DNA of 36,198 nt from contig JAISMF010000068.1 of assembly GCA_031276865.1 (NCBI GenBank), positions 1 through 36,198 on the forward strand, read 5' to 3'. Of the stretch, positions 23,572 through 33,253 are shown in pieces. Made by a program: the position numbers and the translations under genes. Source of the stretch: Deltaproteobacteria bacterium (GTDB taxonomy: Bacteria; Desulfobacterota; Desulfarculia; Adiutricales; Adiutricaceae). Under the pieces are notes generated by a model. The model made no database searches and had not been told where the DNA came from. It was given only the letters and a program-made list of their open reading frames with translations. The stretch's first letter is position 1; the number at the start of each line of letters is the position of its first letter.

Positions 23572-26016
23572 AATAGTTTATTTCCGCCGGAGAGGCCCGC
23601 GGCCGGAAAAGGCCCCTGGTGGATTTTCTTGAGTCCCTAAAAACCCCCTTTTCCGGCGTCCCGCCGGCTTGACTTGACTTGAAACCCGGGGGGAGGATCC
23701 CGAGGGGGAAACGGGTAAAAAAAAGCCTAGGAAGCGCCTGGGCGAAAAAAACGCCCGCCGAGCGCTAGGGCCGTAACGCCTCGAAACTGAAATATTTAAA
23801 ACGAGTATTTTCAAAACGTGACGCGTTTTGGAAAAACGCTCTCCGTTTTAAGAATTTGAAACAACGCGCTTTCCGTAAAGCGGAATTAATTCGCCTCTAA
23901 AATGATTTTTCATAAAGGACTATTCGTAGACGCGTCGATCTTGAAAATTTCCGTTGAAAGACACGGCCGGACGCTCCGGACCACCAAAGGCGTCAAGTGA
24001 AAGATAGGCTACGGGAACGGAAGTCATCCTTTCGGCGCGCCCGCCATGAAAAAAATATCTTCGGAAAAATTATTCATTTCGCGGATATTTCTCACGAACG
24101 CGGAAAAGTTGAATCCTAAAACTGACAAGTCCGTCTGTTTTAAATTAGCTTCCACCACCCCCACATCTTCCGTTTCAGCTGGAAACGGCGAAAGCGTCTA
24201 AGCGTAAGACCCGCGTAAATTCTGTCAGTTGATCAAGTTTTCACTTCGAACGGACGAAAAATAATTCTCCGGCGGGAGAGTTTAATTGAAACGGGATTCG
24301 CTTTCTTCTCCAATATTAAAACAAAAGGGCGGAACCATTCACAGATCGCTAGAGGAAACGCCGTTTCACGATTTCACCGAAAGCACCCCCCCTAGGCCGA
24401 GTCTTTACGAGGGAAAATCGCCGCCGGGACGCCCGGAAGACGCTCCGTTCCGGTTTGAAATGAAATTCCGTATATCGTGCGATATATGTTTAAACAAATA
24501 TTAATAAATAGTATAAATTAGTATAAATATAACTTAAATATAACGCCCGCCTCCCCGGCCGGCCCCAAAACCGCGGCTCGCAACCCTATTCGCGGAAATA
24601 ATCTTTCCCGGGGGCGGCGACTTCGCCGAACAAACGTTCGTTTAAGAAGCCCTCCCGAAAGCGTCCGGCGCTGCTTTTCCAGGACCACGCTTTTTCCCGC
24701 CGCCTTTTTCCCGCGTCGAGGTTTTAACGGCCCCGGAAACCGTCATTTTTCAAAAATCACTCTCCGGCGTCAAAAGAATTCCATAAGGTCCGCCTGAAAA
24801 ATCAAGAACGGCCGCCGTTATTTTAGGGAAGGAATAAGAGTTAATTTAGTTCAAAAAGCGGTCTAGAAATATTTTTCAAAATAAAATTATTATTCAAAAT
24901 GACGAAACGACGAAGGGACGCGGATAAGGAAAAGAAACAAGAAGGTCGGAAAAGAGAATGGAACCGCGGGGCGAACCAAAGCCTTCCGCCGTTTTTTTAA
25001 AAAAAACATTCATCTCGCGGATTAACTTTATTTGGACGGGAAGCTTTTGGGTGGAAATACGCGCGGCTTAATAAATTTTTTTTAACAAACCGGCCATGAC
25101 GGATTTCTTCCAAGGATCTAAGCGGTTGTTTTTCAGCTTTCTTTCTTTTTTTTGGGGGGAGAAATTTTTTTATTTTTTTTTTATTTCCGGCGATTTTCCC
25201 TTTTTATCATCGGCTTCCCCTTTTTTCGGCCTTTTAAGGCGTATAAATGAGATATATGTAAATTTCGAAGCGATTTAAATTATACGCGGTATAATATAAG
25301 AATTAATAATAAACATTTTTAATTCTTTAAAATACTCTAGGGTTCTTTTTTTATATAAATTAGTATTATAGTATATAAATAACAAAACATTAAATCTCAA
25401 AAAAGGCCCCGCGGAAGCGGACGAAAAATATTTTTTTTCCAATTTTTTTTTTTTGATCTCTTGCAAAAGAGATTTCAAATGTTATTCTTGATCAAGAACG
25501 GACGGCCCGCCCCGCCAAGGGGCCGGCGACAGAGTTTCTTCCGCCCCGGATTAATTAGCGCGCGGGGGGTAAGGTTCAAAAGACCCGGGCGGAAACGAAG
25601 TCCGGCGGCGACGCCTCGGTTAAGCCGGATGAACATCTTTTTCGCGTAAAATTTTTTTACCGGTTTTTTCACATTTTTTCCCGCCGCGGGGGAGCGCGTC
25701 TTTTTCGCCGTAGCCCTTATCCGGAACGGACAAAAGCCCTCCGCCTTCAAGCGGCTAGCTGAAGTTCCATCTAAAAATAGCAATCCGGCTATCCGGATCC
25801 GCCCGGCGTTCGTGAAAGGCGCGGTTTTTCCCGGGACGGGGCCTTAAGCGTCCCTTTATCCGCCGGAAGCCGTTCCGTCGCCAGGGGGCCCCGCCGTCTT
25901 CGGGCGCGGCTTCCAAGCGCCGCCTCTCCGGCGGGAAGCCGCGCCCGGAAGATGTTTCTCCCGCTTGGCAACACCACCTCCGTATCTGGCGGAGCGCGCC
26001 CTGGAAAGCGGATTTT
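23572..26016. other. 2.4-kb gene-free region
   Basis: No convincing gene. GC-rich DNA is mixed with AT-rich patches near 24.5, 24.85 and 25.25-25.46 kb. Noted: three tandem CTTGA steps near 23668-23682; a T12 run followed by a 7-bp hairpin (ATCTCTT gcaa AAGAGAT, 25456-25473), which is in the wrong order for a terminator on the plus strand; short frames at 24046 and 24286 without ribosome binding sites. The kinase gene promoter should be near the right end. Confidence 0.5.
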
Positions 26017-28899
26017 ATGAAAATTCACTTCAAGGTTTTCGCCATCGTCATGGGGATAGTGAGCGCCGTCATCCTTTTCACCATGGCCGCGAGCGTCTTC
26101 ATCATCAACCGAGGCCAGGAGTCGACGGTCTACTCGCAGTTAACCGTCATAAGCCAGCTGGCGGAGAAGTACATCTCTTCCGAGATGGAGCTTTTAGAGC
26201 TCCAGACCGACGACGTGGTCGAGCACCTGGAGGCTAGGCCCCGAGACGAATGGCCCGCCGCGCTCCAGGATGGTTTGGATAGGTACCCCTTCCTTTTGGG
26301 CCTCACCGTCTTCTCCCGCGAAAACGAGAGGACGAAGGTGGGCGTGGCCACCGCTCCGGAGAACCTGAAAAACGGCCGCTGCGTCAAAAACGCCCGGGCG
26401 GGACGCAGCGCCTTCTCCACCACCCAGCAGTCCCCAAACGAGCTCATAGTCTTCTACTTCTGCGTCCCCATGGATAAGGAGAACGTCCTGGTCGCGACCC
26501 TCCAGGGGCTCTACTTCTCCCACCTTCTCAAGGACTATAAAATCTGGGACACCGGCTCCATCTTCATCGTGGACGGCGAGGGCACCTTCGTGGCGGCCGA
26601 GCGCATGAAGATGGTGGTGACCCGCTACAACCCCTTGGAGGAAACCCGGCGCACCGACCCCACGGCCACCGAGTTCGTGCGGAGGATGGTGGACGACAGG
26701 AAAGGCGAGGGCTACGGCCGCTACCGCTTCGAGGGGAGGGAGCGCCAGGCGGTTTTCCGGGCGATATCCGCCAAGAACGTGGATTGGGTTTTAGGGGTGG
26801 CGGCCCCCATAGCCGAGAGCCCGGGGGGCCACTTCTATCGGGGCCTCATCGCCATGAGCCTCATCTTCCTGGGCTTCGGGGGCCTTTCCGCCCTCTTCCT
26901 CTCGGGCTTCATCTCCAAGCAGTTCCGCACCATAAACGAGCAGAACAAGCACCTGGCGGATCTAAACCGGATAGCCAAGAGCGCCTCCGACACCAAGAGC
27001 GACTTTCTGGCCAACATGTCGCACGAGATGAGGACGCCGCTAAACGCCATCGTGGGCTTCTCGGAGTTGATGCTGAACGGCATCAGCCGCCCGGAGGAGG
27101 CGGAGGATAACATGGGGAAGATCTACGCGGCCGGCGTCACCCTCCTGGGGATAGTGAACGACATCCTGGACATCTCCAAAATCGAGTCCGGAAAGTTCGA
27201 GCTGGTCCCGGTGGAATACGAGTTCGCGAGCATGATAAACGACACCGTCACGGTGAACATGGTGCGCATAGGCGAAAAGAAGATAAAATTCATCCTGACG
27301 GTGGACCCCGACATCCCCTACCGCCTGTACGGCGACGAGCTGAGGATCAAGCAGATCTGCAACAACTTCCTCTCCAACGCCTTCAAGTACACGAAGGAGG
27401 GGGAGGTGGAGCTCTCCGTCTCCTCGGCCGTGAACGGCGACGACGTCTGGCTCATTTTAAGCGTCCGCGACACCGGAATCGGCATCCGCAAAGAGGACGT
27501 GGCGAAGCTTTTTTCCGCCTACAACCAGGTGGACACCAAGAGCAACCGCCTAATCGAGGGAACGGGCCTGGGGCTTTCCATAGCCAAGAGGATGGCCCAG
27601 ATGATGGACGGAACCATCGACGTGGAGTCCGACTACGGGTCGGGCTCCACCTTCACGGCCACGGTGAAGCAGAAGTTCGTAACCGACAAGCCCATAGGAA
27701 AAGAGGTGGCCCAGGAGCTCATGAACTTCCAGTTCCAAAGGAAGAAGAGCTCGCTCCACAACAAGCTCGCCATCAACAAGATGCCATACGCCCGGGTGCT
27801 CATCGTGGACGACGTGCAGACCAATTTGGACGTGGCCAGGGGCATGCTCAAGCCCTACGGGATGAAGATAGACTGCGCGACCTCGGGGATGATGGCCGTG
27901 AACCTCATTCGGACCGGAGAACCCCGTTACGACGCCGTCTTCATGGACCACATGATGCCCGAGATGGACGGAATCGAGGCCGTCTCCGTCATCCGCAACC
28001 AGATAGGAACCGACTACGCCCGAAACGTCCCCATCATAGCCTTGACGGCCAACGCCATCATCGGAAACGAGAAGATGTTCCTTTCCAACGGCTTCCAGGC
28101 CTACCTCTCCAAGCCCATGGACATGACCAAGGTGGACAAGGTCCTAAACGACTTCGTGCGGAACCGGGAAAAGGAGGAGGAGGGCGCCTCGGCTCCGGCG
28201 GGCGAGTCCGGGGATGACGGATCCCGGGAAGAGCCCGCCCCGCGCCCCGCCACGGCGAAAGGGTCCGGCCCGGTTCCCGGAAACGGGGCCGGCGGGGAGG
28301 CGGCGCCGGAAAGCCCTGAGGAAAGCCTCCCCAGGATCCCCGGGGTGGATCTGGAGGCCGGAGTCGAGCGCTTCGGAGGGGATCCGGAGATCTTCCTTTC
28401 CGCCCTCAAATCCTACGCCGCCAACACCGGCCCCCTTCTGGAGGGGCTGAGGGAGCCCCGAGAGGATACGCTCAAGGACTACATGATTACCGTCCACGGG
28501 ATTAAAAGCTCCAGCTACGGGGTAAGCGCCCTCGAGTGCGGAAAGGCCGCCGAGAGGCTGGAAAAGGCCGCCAAAGAGGGGGATCTCCCCTTCATCCTGG
28601 AGCGCAATTCCGGATTCATCGAAACGGCGGAAAAACTCATAGAGGACATCCGCTCCGCTTTAAGGGAGGCGGAAGAGGACGCCGGCTCCGGAAAGGCCGT
28701 CTTGGAAAAACCGGACCGGGATCTCATAAACTCGCTTATCGCCTGCTGCGAAAACTACGACATGGACGGGATCGACCAGATCATAGGCGAGCTGGACAAG
28801 CACGCCTACCAAGACGATCCCCATCTGGTGGAATGGTTGAAGGAACGGGCCGAAACCATGGACTTCGAGAGGATCTCGGAAAAATTTCAAAGCGGTTGA
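26017..28899 (+). CDS. hybrid sensor histidine kinase with REC and Hpt domains
   Basis: A 960-residue inner-membrane sensor. Order: TM1 (about 5-29), an extracytoplasmic Cache-like sensor (about 33-270, ending DWVLGVAAPIAE), TM2 (about 275-300), HisKA with MSHEMRTPLNAI and the phospho-acceptor His336, the HATPase with its N box around Asn449, DTGIG near 485 and GTGLGLSIAKRMA, a REC domain (VDD at 597-599, acceptor Asp644 in FMDHMMPEMDG, SKPMD), a Pro/Gly/Glu-rich linker (about 715-770), and an Hpt domain with His827 in VHGIKSSS. About 60 more helical residues end the protein. The layout supports a His-Asp-His phosphorelay within one chain, whose output could be the REC of the next gene 67 bases away. 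Input signal unknown; Cache domains usually bind small metabolites. Base composition is GC-rich with strong C/G third positions. Confidence 0.95.
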   Translation: MKIHFKVFAIVMGIVSAVILFTMAASVFIINRGQESTVYSQLTVISQLAEKYISSEMELLELQTDDVVEHLEARPRDEWPAALQDGLDRYPFLLGLTVFSRENERTKVGVATAPENLKNGRCVKNARAGRSAFSTTQQSPNELIVFYFCVPMDKENVLVATLQGLYFSHLLKDYKIWDTGSIFIVDGEGTFVAAERMKMVVTRYNPLEETRRTDPTATEFVRRMVDDRKGEGYGRYRFEGRERQAVFRAISAKNVDWVLGVAAPIAESPGGHFYRGLIAMSLIFLGFGGLSALFLSGFISKQFRTINEQNKHLADLNRIAKSASDTKSDFLANMSHEMRTPLNAIVGFSELMLNGISRPEEAEDNMGKIYAAGVTLLGIVNDILDISKIESGKFELVPVEYEFASMINDTVTVNMVRIGEKKIKFILTVDPDIPYRLYGDELRIKQICNNFLSNAFKYTKEGEVELSVSSAVNGDDVWLILSVRDTGIGIRKEDVAKLFSAYNQVDTKSNRLIEGTGLGLSIAKRMAQMMDGTIDVESDYGSGSTFTATVKQKFVTDKPIGKEVAQELMNFQFQRKKSSLHNKLAINKMPYARVLIVDDVQTNLDVARGMLKPYGMKIDCATSGMMAVNLIRTGEPRYDAVFMDHMMPEMDGIEAVSVIRNQIGTDYARNVPIIALTANAIIGNEKMFLSNGFQAYLSKPMDMTKVDKVLNDFVRNREKEEEGASAPAGESGDDGSREEPAPRPATAKGSGPVPGNGAGGEAAPESPEESLPRIPGVDLEAGVERFGGDPEIFLSALKSYAANTGPLLEGLREPREDTLKDYMITVHGIKSSSYGVSALECGKAAERLEKAAKEGDLPFILERNSGFIETAEKLIEDIRSALREAEEDAGSGKAVLEKPDRDLINSLIACCENYDMDGIDQIIGELDKHAYQDDPHLVEWLKERAETMDFERISEKFQSG

Positions 28900-28966
28900 A
28901 AGGCCTTTCGGAACCGACCGCGAACCCCAAGGACTTACCGACCGCTTTAGAAGGGAGGCACGCGTT

Positions 28967-30127
28967 ATGGAGCCTGTTATCCAGAATCCCGCCGAACCCC
29001 GGCGCCACAAGATAATGCTCGTGGACGACAACATATCCAATCTCTCCATAGGAAGGAGCATGTTGAAGGAGCACTACGAGGTCTATCCCATACCCTCGGG
29101 CCGGAAGCTCTTCGACACCCTGGGCCACGTGACCCCGGAGCTCATCCTCCTGGACATCTTAATGCCCGAGATGGACGGTTTCGAGGTGATAAAGATCCTC
29201 AAGGCGGACCCCCGCTTTCAGGACATACCCGTGATCTTCCTCACCTCCAGAAGCGACGAGCGCTCCGAACTCGAGGGACTGAGCCTGGGCGCCCTGGACT
29301 ACGTCACCAAGCCCTTCTCCGCCCCCCTTCTGTTGCAGCGCATCAAAAACCACCTGCTCATAAACACCCAGAAGAGGGCGCTGAGGATGTACAACGACAA
29401 CCTCGAGCAGATGGTTCAAGCCAAGACGCGGCAGGTGTTGGAACTCCAGAACTCCGTCATCTCCACTTTGGCCGACATGCTGGAGTACCGGGACGACGAG
29501 ACCGGCGGCCACGTGTTCCGGACCCAGAAATACCTGGAGATCATGCTCAACAAGCTATTGGAGACGGGTCTCTACCACGACGAGCTCTCCGTTATCGATC
29601 TGGACTTCCTGGTTCCCTCGGCCTTGCTCCACGACATCGGGAAGATCGCCGTCTCCGACGCGATCCTGAGGAAACCGGGGCCTTTGGACAAAGAGGAGTT
29701 CGAGGAGATGAAAAAGCACGCGAGACAAGGAGCCGAGGCCATCGAGCGCATCGCCGCCAAAAACATCGAGCACTCCTTTCTCACCTGCGCGAGGAAGATC
29801 GCCCGCAGCCACCACGAGAAATGGGACGGCACCGGCTACCCCGACGGTCTGGCGGGCTACGACATCCCCCTGGAGGGCAGGCTCATGGCCATAGCCGACG
29901 TCTACGACGCCCTCATTTCGGATCGGCCCTACAAAAAAGCCTTCCCGCCGGAGGAGGCGCGGAAGATAATAGAGGACGGCCGGGGCAGGCACTTCGATCC
30001 CATCCTGGTGGACATCTTCCTGGAAGTCTCCGCCGACTTCGAGAGCGTGGTCTACGAGTTCGCGCGTTCCAAAAACGGGGAGGGAGTCGCGGAGGAGGCG
30101 CTGGAGCGGGTCAGCCTGGGCCTCTGA
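28967..30127 (+). CDS. response regulator REC-HD-GYP, c-di-GMP phosphodiesterase
   Basis: A 386-residue cytoplasmic RpfG-like regulator. The ATG has GGGAGG eight bases upstream. The REC domain (about 14-135) has acceptor Asp63 in LLDILMPEMDG and the TKPF Lys. A coiled linker (RMYNDNLEQMVQAKTRQVLELQ-like) leads into HD-GYP: TGGHVFRTQKY, LLHDIGK with His222 and Asp223, HHEKWDGTGYP with His282-His283 and the GYP signature at about 290-292, then ADVYDAL and HFDP. All metal and signature residues expected for cyclic di-GMP hydrolysis are there. It follows the hybrid kinase by 67 bases and a terminator ends the pair, so the two are an operon and probably signalling partners. Confidence 0.95.
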   Translation: MEPVIQNPAEPRRHKIMLVDDNISNLSIGRSMLKEHYEVYPIPSGRKLFDTLGHVTPELILLDILMPEMDGFEVIKILKADPRFQDIPVIFLTSRSDERSELEGLSLGALDYVTKPFSAPLLLQRIKNHLLINTQKRALRMYNDNLEQMVQAKTRQVLELQNSVISTLADMLEYRDDETGGHVFRTQKYLEIMLNKLLETGLYHDELSVIDLDFLVPSALLHDIGKIAVSDAILRKPGPLDKEEFEEMKKHARQGAEAIERIAAKNIEHSFLTCARKIARSHHEKWDGTGYPDGLAGYDIPLEGRLMAIADVYDALISDRPYKKAFPPEEARKIIEDGRGRHFDPILVDIFLEVSADFESVVYEFARSKNGEGVAEEALERVSLGL

Positions 30128-30185
30128 AAACCACCGCCCCCGCCCCCGAAGCGAAAGGGGCCGCCCCCCCGATGAAAACCCCGCC

Positions 30186-30224
30186 CTCCGCCGGAAAGGC
30201 CTCTTTCCGGCGGAGTTTCATTTT
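30186..30224 (+). terminator. intrinsic terminator after the HD-GYP gene
   Basis: A perfect 13-bp stem, CTCCGCCGGAAAG (30186-30198) and CTTTCCGGCGGAG (30203-30215), with loop GCCT, is followed by TTTCATTTT. It lies 59 bases past the stop codon and ends the kinase and HD-GYP transcript. Confidence 0.88.
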
Positions 30225-30414
30225 CCGACCGCGGGAGGGCCGGAACGGGAACCCGAAAAGAGCGAAAGCGGCCGTCCCCCAGACGGCCGGGCCGGAAAAA
30301 GGCGCGGGGGGAGGCTTTAAAGAAGGGCGCCCTAAACGTTCGAGCGCTTTTCGGGCGCCGTGAAACGAGAGTTTCCCAAGGCCGGGGGAGCGGGGGTCCC
30401 GGGCCGAAAAAAAA

Positions 30415-30678
30415 TCAAGGATCCTCGGCCCGCTTCCGCCTCAAAAGGAGGTGGTCCAACCGAATGGCGGACTTGTCGAATATCCCGACATCCCGGCGGT
30501 CCCGCTTTCGGTCTCCGACGCCGGGGACGACGCGCGCCCGGTAGGACCCGCCCCCCTCGATCCGAGGGAAGGCCACCTGGTCCTCCGCCGCCTTCTTTCC
30601 GTACACGTAAAGCGTCATGAGCCTCTCCGCGATGACGACGTCCACCCCCTCCACGCCCTCCACGCCCTCCCTTTCCAC
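30415..30678 (-). CDS. possible hypothetical protein or gene remnant
   Basis: An 87-codon frame from a GTG at 30678. Codon choice (GAG, GTG, GTC, ATC, CTC, AAG) matches the real GC-rich genes here, and the protein has a natural mix: EGVEGVEGVDVVIAERL, LYVYGKKAAEDQVAFP, then VGIFDKSAIRLDHLLL. The frame stays open, in similar style, for about 40 codons upstream of the GTG with no start codon, so this may be the 3' end of a broken gene. A run of three GVEG units is at the start. No family recognised. Confidence 0.35.
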   Translation of the reverse strand: MEREGVEGVEGVDVVIAERLMTLYVYGKKAAEDQVAFPRIEGGGSYRARVVPGVGDRKRDRRDVGIFDKSAIRLDHLLLRRKRAEDP

Positions 30679-30918
30679 CGTCCGGAGGCCCAGGCGAGGC
30701 CCTCCCCCCGGCGCCGCCCCGGGCGTCGGGAGGTGGCGGCTCCGGCGCCACCGAAGGATGGGTCGCGGGTCGCGCCTTTTTTCCGCGATCGTGATTGAAT
30801 GCCGTCATCGCCTCGAACGCGTCGGCTTTTCCGGCGTCGGCGGGGGCGTGAAGCCCTTGAAACACGATGCGGTGAAAATCCGAAGTCGATCCGCCGGTCG
30901 ACTTAAGTTAAAGAGGAT

Positions 30919-31299
30919 TTAGAAGCCGCACCCGGCCTTTAAGCGCCGGGCGCCCCGAAACCTTGAAAAAAAATCCTGTCTAAACCGGATCCGCGGCCAA
31001 AACATAAAAAACGCGGTAAAAAAAGACGCGGCCTTCCGCTTATCCGCGTGAAAGCCCCGAAGGCTTTTGAAAGAAATCGACCACCCCTTCGAACGCCCCC
31101 CCCTTTTCAACCGCGGGCGCCCCGAAAAAGGCTCGCCCGCGGCGAAAAGCGAAAAGGAGATAAGAACGGCCGCGATGAACGCGGCTAAGACGAGCTGGAG
31201 CCCGAATTTTTCACGGGGCTTTCGAAAGCTGGTCCGTCCGCCGCCTCCCCGCCCCCGGCCGCCCGGATTGCCGCGGCGGGCGGTTTCCGTAGGGATCAT
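30919..31299 (-). CDS. possible small single-pass membrane protein or remnant
   Basis: A 126-codon frame: a Gly/Arg-rich start (NPGGRGRGGGGRTS), a basic patch, then a hydrophobic helix (LQLVLAAFIAAVLISFSLFA, about 36-55), and a Phe/Arg-rich remainder whose composition is poor. The first half looks like a real N-terminus with an inner-membrane anchor; the second half may be decayed. No ribosome binding site is obvious and no family is recognised. Confidence 0.25.
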   Translation of the reverse strand: MIPTETARRGNPGGRGRGGGGRTSFRKPREKFGLQLVLAAFIAAVLISFSLFAAGEPFSGRPRLKRGGRSKGWSISFKSLRGFHADKRKAASFFTAFFMFWPRIRFRQDFFSRFRGARRLKAGCGF

Positions 31300-31587
31300 T
31301 TCGTAGTTTTCGCGCTACAAAATCCATCCCCAACCGGGGCGAATTTCCCGAACCGCGAAGGGGCGGGACGGCGCCGCGGCGAAAAAGGGGATTTCCGCCG
31401 CGAAAGGACGCCAAAAAAATTCAAGCGCTCCCGGCCCCATAGCCGACCATACCGGAAAAGGCCTTTCGAAGCCATTTGTTTTATTCTTAAGCTCCATGAC
31501 GGCGGCGCCCGGACGCTTCGCCCGGACGCCCGGTCCGATCGCCACTGCGAAATGAGGGCGAATGAGGGCGGTTTTATTTCAGGCCCC

Positions 31588-31616
31588 TTGACAGACGAAA
31601 CGGAAAACGCTATGTT
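31588..31616 (+). promoter_or_regulatory. sigma-70 promoter of Rpn unit A
   Basis: TTGACA (31588-31593), 17-base spacer, TATGTT (31611-31616). The same boxes and spacing recur 1538 bases on at unit B, so they have been kept while the gene decayed. Confidence 0.65.
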
Positions 31617-31714
31617 CATCCACGGAAGGGACTCTTCGTCGCTTCCGAATTAGACCGGGCGCCAAGGCGGGCCCGCTTACGAATGACGACCCGTAACACC
31701 CGGGGATCGAATCC

Positions 31715-32505
31715 GCGATTAGGTCCGAAAATGATAAGGCGAACGTCCCGCCAGCCGATAAGACGGCCGACCAGTGCGGCGGGGATAAGACGAAACGGGA
31801 CAACGTCATCGACATGTTTTGGTAAAGAAAAGTTTCAGCAAGGCCGCGGGAGTTCTTCGAATTTTTCGTTCCCTCTCTCGCCTTACTCATAGACTTCACA
31901 GTCATGCCCGAAGTTGACTTAGACAAGCGGCTCCAAGCGTTGGAATCTGATCAATGATAAATCACGTTCGCTAATATTTTTTAGCGAGCGTCAGGAGAAG
32001 AGAGACCAGCGCCTGGCCGCCCGCTGCCATATAAGCCACAACCGGCTAATTGAATCACATCCCAATCAGCTGTGCGACGGCTTAGTCATACGCGCCGCCC
32101 ACATAATCGAAGGCAAGTATCCGATAGATAAACCCCCATACATTACGTTTTATTCAACCCGTTTCCAATACAGGCGTTCTCTCCCTGTTCCATCACTCTT
32201 GAAAAACTGGATGAGAGCACCCACGCTTTTCGCCAGCATCACGCCCTCCGTCATTCTGAAATTTTAAGCGAACGAGCGGCGCGCTGGGCTGGAAAAAGAC
32301 AACTCTGGGCTGGAAAAAGCCGCGGAAACGTTTATCGGGCTCCTGAAGAGGAAGAATTTTCCCGAGGAGGATAAGGGCTTTCGCGCTAAATTAGCTTGGG
32401 GATTATTTAAAATTGAAGCGATTGCGAAAAATCCGGCATTAACCGAAAGATGGAGAAAACTTACAATATATGTACTATCGTTGTTTAAAAATGAAAACTT
32501 GTAGT
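31715..32505 (+). pseudogene. Rpn-family PD-(D/E)XK gene, copy A, decayed
   Basis: Aligned with copy B this gene has lost its start codon (GCG where B has ATG), its ribosome binding site, and its frame. A TAA replaces the AAA codon of the RFWKR segment (A reads DMFW then stop). About 50 bp are missing between two CTGAT direct repeats, shifting the frame and removing the RPD part of the nuclease active site. Later stretches still read like B: ISHNRLIE, EKAAETF and LKRKNFPEEDKGF, in changing frames, and FEANE is broken by a TAA. The end reads WGLFKIEAIAKNPALTERW, differing from B, which suggests a hybrid of two Rpn types. Confidence 0.8.
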
Positions 32506-32650
32506 AGATGATTTCAGATATCAAAAAAACGTTGGGGTTTTTTCATTCGCATCAAATTTATCCCATATGTCGCATTACACCGCTAAACATTTTTCACTAC
32601 CGGACTTTTCGCGGTCTAGTCGAATTTGAGAAAAGAATTTCACCTTTGGA

Positions 32651-32934
32651 TTGAGAAGGGATCTCGAAATGCTGGCTACGGAAACGGACAAATATTTGGA
32701 CGCCCATATCAACAGGATTCGAGGCCTGAAGATGGGCAGGGAGGAAGGACTTGAGATGGGCCTGGCGGAAGGCGAACGCGAAAAAGCCATGGATATCGCC
32801 CTTAAAATGCTGGACGCGGATACGCCCGTAGACTAAATAGTCGAGTTCAGCGGGTTGGCTGAAGACCTGGAGAAAAGCCTGCCGGAAGGTAGAGCGAAAG
32901 GTAGGGCGAAAGGTAGGGCGAAAGGTAGGGCGAA
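32651..32934 (+). pseudogene. detached Rpn C-terminal tail (copy A)
   Basis: Reads MRRDLEMLATETDKYLDAH, then GREEGLEMGLAEGER and ALKMLDADTPVD before a TAG, where copy B has MLAADMPVEKIADFSGL. After the stop, IVEFSGLAED continues in frame. It ends in four near-identical 12-bp units GGTAGGGCGAAA (about 32886-32934). The preceding 100 bases match the corresponding part of copy C (shared CTAAACATTTTTCACTACC). Confidence 0.7.
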
Positions 32935-33125
32935 AAAGGGGCTTTCCGCCTCGAAAGGGCGCCATGAGGCTTCAAGCGCTCCCTGACCCAAAGCCGACTA
33001 TGCCGGAAACGGCCTTTCGGAGCCATTTTTTTTCTTAAGCTCCATGACGGCGGCGCCCGGACGCTTCGCCCGGCCGCCCGTTTCGAGCGCATCTGCAAAA
33101 TTAGGACGGTTTTATACCCGGCCTC

Positions 33126-33154
33126 TTGACAGACGAAGCGGAAAACGCTATGTT
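33126..33154 (+). promoter_or_regulatory. sigma-70 promoter of Rpn unit B
   Basis: TTGACA (33126-33131), a 17-base spacer, and TATGTT (33149-33154) lie about 100 bases before the native ATG at 33254, which has its own GGAGG nine bases upstream. Confidence 0.7.
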
Positions 33155-33253
33155 TATCCACGGATGGGACTCTTCGTCGCTTCCGAATTAGACCGGGCGC
33201 CAGAGCGGGCCCGCTTACGAATGACGACCCGTAACGCCTGGAGGCTCTAATCC

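Larger units (their letters stand above)
30225..31375. other. 1.15-kb region of doubtful or decayed coding content
   Basis: Holds a CGGCCGTC / GACGGCCG hairpin at 30269-30289 and two doubtful minus-strand frames described separately. No plus-strand gene is seen. Its right end leads into the Rpn repeat units. Confidence 0.45.

Noticed and set aside
24046..24201. Short plus-strand frame starting MKKISSEKLF
   Set aside because: About 50 codons, no ribosome binding site, no recognisable features.
24286..24504. 72-residue plus-strand frame
   Set aside because: No ribosome binding site and implausible composition; ends in an AT-rich patch.
25443..25473. T-run plus hairpin resembling a terminator
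   Set aside because: The T-run precedes the stem on the plus strand and becomes an A-run after it on the minus strand, so neither direction fits.
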